Assembly: GCA_946481355.1 (NCBI GenBank)
Contig: CAMLNH010000087.1
Location: 1 to 9,194, forward strand
Reading direction: 5' to 3'
Length of the DNA stretch: 9,194 nucleotides
DNA from: an uncultured Curvibacter sp.
Lineage (GTDB): Bacteria > Pseudomonadota > Gammaproteobacteria > Burkholderiales > Burkholderiaceae
A program made the translations under genes and the position numbers. Within the stretch, counting starts at the first letter, position 1. Each line of letters opens with the position of its first letter. The notes beneath the pieces were generated by a model that had not been told where the DNA came from, made no database searches, and saw only the letters and a program-made list of their open reading frames with translations. This document shows, piece by piece, positions 5,167 through 9,194 of the stretch.

Positions 5167-6114
5167 ATGAACCAGCTTGACGCGCTGCGCCAGCACACTA
5201 CCGTGGTGGCCGATACGGGAGATTTCCACCAGCTCGCGGCCTTCCGCCCCCAGGACGCGACGACCAATCCTTCGCTCATCCTCAAGGCGGTACAGAAAGC
5301 CGACTACCGTCCGCTGTTGCAGCAGGCGGTGGACCAGCATCGCGGCAAGCCGCTGGACGAGATCGTGGACCGGCTGCTGGTGCGCTTCGGCTGCGAAATC
5401 CTGTCGATCATTCCGGGGCGCGTCTCAACCGAAGTCGATGCCCGCCTGAGCTTCGACACGGCTGCCACCGTGGCGCGCGCCGAGCGCATCGTCGAGCTCT
5501 ACCAGGCCCAGGGCGTCCATATCGACCGTGTGCTGATCAAGATTGCCTCCACCTGGGAGGGCATCCAGGCCGCTGCCCAGCTGGAGCGCCGTGGTATTCA
5601 CACCAACCTCACGCTGCTGTTTTCCTTCTGCCAGGCCGTGGCCTGCGGGCAGGCGAGGGTGCAATTGATCTCGCCCTTCGTCGGGCGCATCTACGACTGG
5701 TACAAGAAGGCCGCGGGTGGGGCCTGGGACGAGGCCGCCAACTCAGGGGTCAACGACCCGGGCGTGAAGTCGGTGCATGCCATTTACAAGCATTACAAGC
5801 GCCACGGCATCGCCACCGAGGTCATGGGGGCGAGTTTTCGCAACACGGGGCAGATTCTGGCCCTGGCGGGCTGTGACCTGCTGACCATTGCGCCCGAGCT
5901 GCTGGCCCAACTGGCCGCGGCCCAGAACCCCGTGCCGCGCGTGCTCGACTCGCAGACGGCACGGCAGCTCGATTTGCCGCCCGTGCAGTATGACGAGGCC
6001 GGTTTTCGCTACGCACTCAACGAGGAGGCCATGGCCACCGAGAAGCTGGCCGAAGGCATACGCGCCTTTGCCGCGGACACCGTCAAACTTGAGCAACTGA
6101 TCCAGGCCGCCTGA
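5167..6114 (+). CDS. tal: Transaldolase, 315 aa
   Basis: Cytoplasmic pentose phosphate enzyme. It transfers a dihydroxyacetone unit between sedoheptulose 7-phosphate and glyceraldehyde 3-phosphate, giving erythrose 4-phosphate and fructose 6-phosphate. Its length and sequence are those of the TalB subfamily: [10 protein letters not shown] with catalytic D16, the [11 protein letters not shown] signature at 29-39, [13 protein letters not shown] with E89, and the Schiff-base lysine K125 in [18 protein letters not shown] and [12 protein letters not shown] also match. The start aligns with E. coli TalB ([16 protein letters not shown]). The only Shine-Dalgarno-like element is a weak GAAG close to the ATG. 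The stop is 2 nt before pgi, so the two form an operon whose shared metabolite is fructose 6-phosphate. Expression is probably under HexR through the palindrome upstream. Confidence 0.97.
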   Translation: MNQLDALRQHTTVVADTGDFHQLAAFRPQDATTNPSLILKAVQKADYRPLLQQAVDQHRGKPLDEIVDRLLVRFGCEILSIIPGRVSTEVDARLSFDTAATVARAERIVELYQAQGVHIDRVLIKIASTWEGIQAAAQLERRGIHTNLTLLFSFCQAVACGQARVQLISPFVGRIYDWYKKAAGGAWDEAANSGVNDPGVKSVHAIYKHYKRHGIATEVMGASFRNTGQILALAGCDLLTIAPELLAQLAAAQNPVPRVLDSQTARQLDLPPVQYDEAGFRYALNEEAMATEKLAEGIRAFAADTVKLEQLIQAA

Positions 6115-6116
6115 CG

Positions 6117-7673
6117 ATGAGCATGAGATCACGCTGCGACAGCACGCCCGCCTGGAGCCAGCTGCGTGCATGCTTCGAGAGTCGGGGGCGTTACTTCGAT
6201 CTGCGCACCGCCTTCGCGGAAGATCCGGGCCGCTACGCGGCGCTGAGCCTGCAGGCGCCACATGTCTTCGCCGATCTGTCCAAGAATCTGATCGATGTCC
6301 CCCTGCAGGCGACACTGACCAGCCTGGCGCAGCAGTGCAATGTCGCCACGCACCGCGAGGCCATGTTTGGCGGCGAGCACATCAACCCCACCGAAGGCCG
6401 TGCGGTTATGCACTGGCTGCTGCGCCATCCCGGGGCGGATCTGCCGGCGGCAGTGCAGGCCGAGTTCACGCAGGTGCGCCAGGTGCTTGATGCCATGCTG
6501 GCCTATGCCCAGGCCGTGCGCGAGGACGCGGCCATCACCGACATCGTCAACATCGGCATCGGCGGCTCGGACCTCGGGCCGCAGATGGCCGTGCTGGCAC
6601 TGGACGAGTTCGTGGACCAGGGCAAGCGCTACCACTTCGTCTCCAGTGTGGATGGCCATGAACTCAGCGCCGTGCTGCGCCAGGTGCGGCCCGAGAGCAC
6701 GCTCTTCCTCGTGGCGTCCAAATCTTTCACCACGCTGGAAACCATGACCAATGCGCGCTCGGCGCGTGCCTGGTTCACGGCACAGGGTGGGCGCGACATC
6801 GCGCGCCACTTCTGCGCGCTGACCAGCAATGTGCAGGCGGCGGCCGAATTCGGCATCAGCACCACTTTTGGTTTCTGGGACTGGGTGGGCGGGCGCTATT
6901 CCATGTGGTCGGCCATCGGGCTGCCGATTGCGATCGCCATCGGTCCGCAGCGCTTCCGTGAACTGCTGGCCGGTGCCCACGCCATGGACGAGCACTTCCG
7001 CACCGCGCCGCTGGCGCAGAACCTGCCGGTGCAGCTGGCCCTGCTGGATCTCTGGTACCGCAATTTCCACGGCTACACCAGCCGCAGCGTGGCGCCTTAC
7101 CACAGCGGCCTGCGTCGCATGCAGGCCTATCTGCAGCAGCTGGAGATGGAGAGCAATGGCAAGCGCGTGGACGTATCAGGGCAGGCCCTGCCCTATGCGA
7201 CCTCTCCCGTGATCTGGGGCGAGCCGGCCGCCAATGGTCAGCATGCCTATTTCCAGATGCTGCACCAGGGCAGCGACGTGATCCCGGTGGAGTTCATCGC
7301 CGTGAAAAAGGTGAGGCACGGCCTGCCCGAGCACCACCACAAGCTGTTGGCCAACGGCCTGGCCCAGGCCCAGGCCCTGATGCTGGGCCAGCAGGATGCC
7401 GCAGGCCACCGTCACATGCCGGGCAACCGGCCCAGCACATTTTTGCTGCTGGAAGAGTTGACGCCGGCCAGCCTGGGCGCGTTGATTGCGCTGTACGAGC
7501 ACCGGGTGTTTGTGGCCGGCTCGCTCTGGGGCATCAACAGCTTCGACCAGTGGGGCGTGGAGCTGGGCAAGGTGCTGGCCAAGAACATCGAGCCTCGGCT
7601 GAGTAGCGGAGACGTGGCGGGGCTGGATGCCTCCACCGCGGGGCTGCTGCAGCGCCTGCGCGATACCCGCTGA
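6117..7673 (+). CDS. pgi: Glucose-6-phosphate isomerase, 518 aa
   Basis: Cytoplasmic enzyme interconverting glucose 6-phosphate and fructose 6-phosphate. It lets fructose 6-phosphate from gluconeogenesis or transaldolase feed the oxidative pentose phosphate and Entner-Doudoroff routes. Two SIS domains are present. Visible motifs are NIGIGGSDLGPQM, the first PGI signature around FGFWDWVGGRYSMWS, catalytic E345 in MESNGK, H376 in NGQHAYFQ, and the second signature GSLWGINSFDQWGVELGK with catalytic K485. The length is slightly shorter than E. coli Pgi (549). Starts at 6117 (MSMRS) and 6123 (MRS) are both possible. Neither has a clear Shine-Dalgarno, and with 2 nt separating it from tal, translation is probably coupled to transaldolase termination. 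No classical terminator follows; there is only a short GC hairpin (CGGCC/GGCCG near 7688-7702). Confidence 0.97.
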   Translation: MSMRSRCDSTPAWSQLRACFESRGRYFDLRTAFAEDPGRYAALSLQAPHVFADLSKNLIDVPLQATLTSLAQQCNVATHREAMFGGEHINPTEGRAVMHWLLRHPGADLPAAVQAEFTQVRQVLDAMLAYAQAVREDAAITDIVNIGIGGSDLGPQMAVLALDEFVDQGKRYHFVSSVDGHELSAVLRQVRPESTLFLVASKSFTTLETMTNARSARAWFTAQGGRDIARHFCALTSNVQAAAEFGISTTFGFWDWVGGRYSMWSAIGLPIAIAIGPQRFRELLAGAHAMDEHFRTAPLAQNLPVQLALLDLWYRNFHGYTSRSVAPYHSGLRRMQAYLQQLEMESNGKRVDVSGQALPYATSPVIWGEPAANGQHAYFQMLHQGSDVIPVEFIAVKKVRHGLPEHHHKLLANGLAQAQALMLGQQDAAGHRHMPGNRPSTFLLLEELTPASLGALIALYEHRVFVAGSLWGINSFDQWGVELGKVLAKNIEPRLSSGDVAGLDASTAGLLQRLRDTR

Positions 7674-7851
7674 ACTGGCCACCCGTTCGGCCGTCAGGCC
7701 GGACACTGCCATATTTCCCTGTCCCCACCGGGTTCTTCAACGCTGGCCTTGCGCCAACTGTTCACACTTGATGGATGATCGTGCACAAGTTCGGGCGGCT
7801 TGTCCCGAATGAGCGCAAGTTTCATCCCCAACCCTGAACAAGGAGATCCCC

Positions 7852-8823
7852 ATGATCAAACGCCGTGACCTGCTCGTCGGCGGTGGTGCCGCAACGGCGG
7901 CTTACCTGGCCGGTTCCTTCATGCCCCTGGTGGCACAGAACGCCCCCAATTTCGGTGCGCCCAGCGTGGTGCAGGTGGGTTACCGCAAGCAGAAGCTGGG
8001 AGACATGGAAGTCATCGCCCTCAACGACGGCGTGGTGCGTCGCCCGCTGCAGGCGGAGTTCGTGCGCAACGCGCCGCTGGACCAGGTGCAGGAACTGCTG
8101 CGTTCGCAGAACCTGCCGACGGAATATGTCGATGTGCCCTACACGGCTTTTCTCATCGTGGCGGGTAACCGTCGCGTGCTGATCGATACCGGTTTTGCCG
8201 ACAACGGCCCGCCGACCACCGGCCGGCTCGTGGCCAACCTGAACGCCGCGGGTTTCAAGGTCGAGGACATCGACACTGTGGTCATCAGCCACCACCACGG
8301 CGACCACATCAACGGGCTGCGGACCAAAGCTGGCCAGCTGGTCTTCCCCAAGGCCAGGATCATGGTGCCCGCCGTCGAACACGCCTTCTGGATGGATGAC
8401 GCCAAGATGGAAGCCGCTCCGGCTGCTGCCAAGGGCGCCTTTCAGAACGTGCGCCGCGTCTTCGGTGGTCTGGGGCCCGACCAGCTGGTGCAGTTCCAGG
8501 CCGGCCAGGAAATCACCCCGGGCATCACCACGGCCGCCGCCTACGGCCACACCCCGGGCATGGTGACCGTCACGGCCCAGAGCCGAGGCGAGAAATTCGT
8601 CTACCTGGCCGACCTGACCAACATCCCCTCGCTGTTCGCCCGCAATCCGGACTTTGCCGTCGTCTTCGACATGAATCCCGAAGAAGCCCGCCAGACCCGC
8701 CGCCGCGTGTTCGAGGCCGTGGTCAACGACAAGGCCATGGCCGGCGGCTTCCACTTCCCCTTCCCGGCCTTCGGCCGCATCGAGAAGCTGGGGCAGGGCT
8801 ACGACTTCAAGCCGGTCGCCTGA
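7852..8823 (+). CDS. Tat-exported MBL-fold hydrolase, methyl parathion hydrolase-like, 323 aa
   Basis: Metallo-beta-lactamase-fold hydrolase with a twin-arginine leader (KRRDLLVGGGAA, hydrophobic to about residue 27), so it is probably folded in the cytoplasm and exported to the periplasm. The binuclear metal site is complete: H147, H149, D151 and H152 in SHHHGDH, H233 in GHTPGM, D254 in LADLTN, H301 in GGFHFPFP. These spacings and the flanking text (TGRLVANLNAAGF, GHTPG, FPFPAFGRI, GQGYDFKPV) resemble methyl parathion hydrolase almost position for position. That enzyme family includes phosphotriesterases and lactonases. The native substrate here is unknown and nothing nearby suggests one. 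AAGGAG (7840-7845) lies 6 nt before the ATG. The gene is monocistronic, with 178 bp of gene-free DNA upstream and a strong terminator downstream. The fold is certain, the subfamily is likely, and the activity is inferred. Confidence 0.88.
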   Translation: MIKRRDLLVGGGAATAAYLAGSFMPLVAQNAPNFGAPSVVQVGYRKQKLGDMEVIALNDGVVRRPLQAEFVRNAPLDQVQELLRSQNLPTEYVDVPYTAFLIVAGNRRVLIDTGFADNGPPTTGRLVANLNAAGFKVEDIDTVVISHHHGDHINGLRTKAGQLVFPKARIMVPAVEHAFWMDDAKMEAAPAAAKGAFQNVRRVFGGLGPDQLVQFQAGQEITPGITTAAAYGHTPGMVTVTAQSRGEKFVYLADLTNIPSLFARNPDFAVVFDMNPEEARQTRRRVFEAVVNDKAMAGGFHFPFPAFGRIEKLGQGYDFKPVA

Positions 8824-8840
8824 TCCGCAAGCCTCCAAAG

Positions 8841-8876
8841 AAAAACCCCGCAGTGGAAACACTGCGGGGTTTTTTT
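8841..8876. terminator. Bidirectional rho-independent terminator between the MBL gene and groEL
   Basis: A perfect 15-bp stem (AAAAACCCCGCAGTG 8841-8855 with its complement 8860-8874) closes a GAAA tetraloop and is flanked by an A tract and a T tract. It can therefore end transcripts from the MBL gene (plus) and from groEL (minus). It starts 17 nt after the MBL-fold stop codon. Its core closely resembles the porin terminator at 3786-3809. Confidence 0.95.
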
Positions 8877-8914
8877 GTGTGGGTCGAGTAGCGAGGTGCC
8901 ACCCGACGCAGCAT

Positions 8915-8993
8915 GGCGATTCAGGGCTAGGCGCGGCGGTGCAGACAGTACGTTTGTGTACGGCAAGCCGCCGCAACGACGCCTTGGATCGTC
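8915..8993 (+). repeat. Composite long hairpin in the groEL 3' flank
   Basis: Three nested stems. Bases 8915-8927 pair with 8981-8993 (13 pairs, three of them G-T). GCGGCGG (8933-8939) pairs perfectly with CCGCCGC (8968-8974). GTAC (8948-8951) pairs with GTAC (8958-8961) around a 6-nt loop. The G-T pairs become G-U in a plus-strand RNA but A-C mismatches in a minus-strand RNA, which favours a plus-strand structure. There is no T tract. It may be a dispersed intergenic element of the type common in Comamonadaceae, or a small structured RNA. I cannot tell which from one copy. Confidence 0.5.
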
Positions 8994-9006
8994 AGGCAAG
9001 GAGCAT

Positions 9007-9194
9007 TTACATGCCCATGTCGCTCATGCCGCCCATACCACCCATGCCGCCCGGCATGCCGCCGCCGGCAGCAGCCTCTTCCTTCGGCGCCTCGGAGACC
9101 ATGCACTCGGTGGTCAGCATCAGCGAAGCCACGGAAGCAGCGTTCTGCAGCGCGGTACGGGTCACCTTGGTCGGGTCCAGGATGCCCATCTCGA
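9007..9194 (-). CDS. groEL: Chaperonin GroEL, C-terminal 61 codons only
   Basis: The visible C-terminus contains [33 protein letters not shown], and a final GGM-repeat tail ending SDMGM. This is the equatorial-domain end of the 60-kDa chaperonin that, as a double heptameric ring with GroES, refolds proteins in the cytoplasm. The Gly/Met tail projects into the folding chamber. The rest of the gene, including the ATPase site, lies to the right of the window. The tail and the TECMV motif are normal for a main housekeeping GroEL. The next terminator downstream on its strand is the bidirectional one at 8841-8876, about 130 nt after its stop. Confidence 0.96.
   Translation of the reverse strand, partial: EMGILDPTKVTRTALQNAASVASLMLTTECMVSEAPKEEAAAGGGMPGGMGGMGGMSDMGM

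Noticed and set aside
6129..7103. 324-codon minus-strand open frame opposite pgi
   Set aside because: Composition typical of an antisense shadow (Arg/Gly/His/Gln-rich). pgi is unambiguous.
7822..8976. 384-codon minus-strand open frame covering the MBL-fold gene
   Set aside because: It spans the bidirectional terminator and the start of the opposite gene, shows no domain, and is explained by third-position GC bias.
8799..8999. 66-codon minus-strand frame across the bidirectional terminator
   Set aside because: It runs through a strong terminator hairpin and the composite hairpin, with no ribosome site and no family resemblance.

Overview
The window looks like a chromosomal segment of a GC-rich betaproteobacterium, most likely Burkholderiales and probably Comamonadaceae. 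The evidence is a Coq7-type ubiquinone hydroxylase with the NHVGEVCAQ motif, a short-signal Burkholderiales-type porin, a stand-alone HexR beside tal-pgi, a GroEL tail rich in GGM repeats, and an intergenic repeat built on TTCGGGCTGAGCCTGTCGAA-like arms. The family assignment rests on recognition of these features, not on a database search.

Left part (1-2455): ilvA (minus strand, 3' end outside the window) and an osmC-family gene (plus) diverge from a 59-bp spacer with overlapping promoter elements. osmC converges on coq7 (minus) across a dispersed palindromic repeat. Ten bases upstream of coq7, on the same strand, is a small Phd/YefM-type antitoxin gene. It has no toxin partner, and its C-terminal part does not look like the family.

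Middle part (2456-4226): an abundant-type outer-membrane porin gene (plus) has a structured 5' leader and a textbook terminator. It is followed by a decayed gene whose C-terminal half resembles DUF3047. That gene is broken at a five-base tandem repeat, GTCCG x3, and removing one unit restores the family reading frame.

Central carbon metabolism (4227-7673): hexR (minus) diverges from a tightly packed tal-pgi pair (plus). A near-consensus HexR palindrome lies just upstream of tal, which suggests that the KDPG-responsive repressor controls its own gene and/or tal-pgi. Together these genes join the pentose phosphate, Entner-Doudoroff and gluconeogenic branches at the hexose-phosphate level.

Right part (7674-9194): a monocistronic, Tat-exported metallo-beta-lactamase-fold hydrolase has a complete binuclear metal site laid out as in methyl parathion hydrolase. 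It ends in a strong bidirectional terminator. Next come an approximately 80-nt composite hairpin and the 3' end of groEL (minus).

Most of the window is ordinary housekeeping sequence. I found no convincing novel multi-gene system. The points most worth a second look are the orphan antitoxin-like gene in front of coq7, the repeat-broken DUF3047 gene, the HexR operator, the MPH-like exported hydrolase, and the composite hairpin beside groEL.
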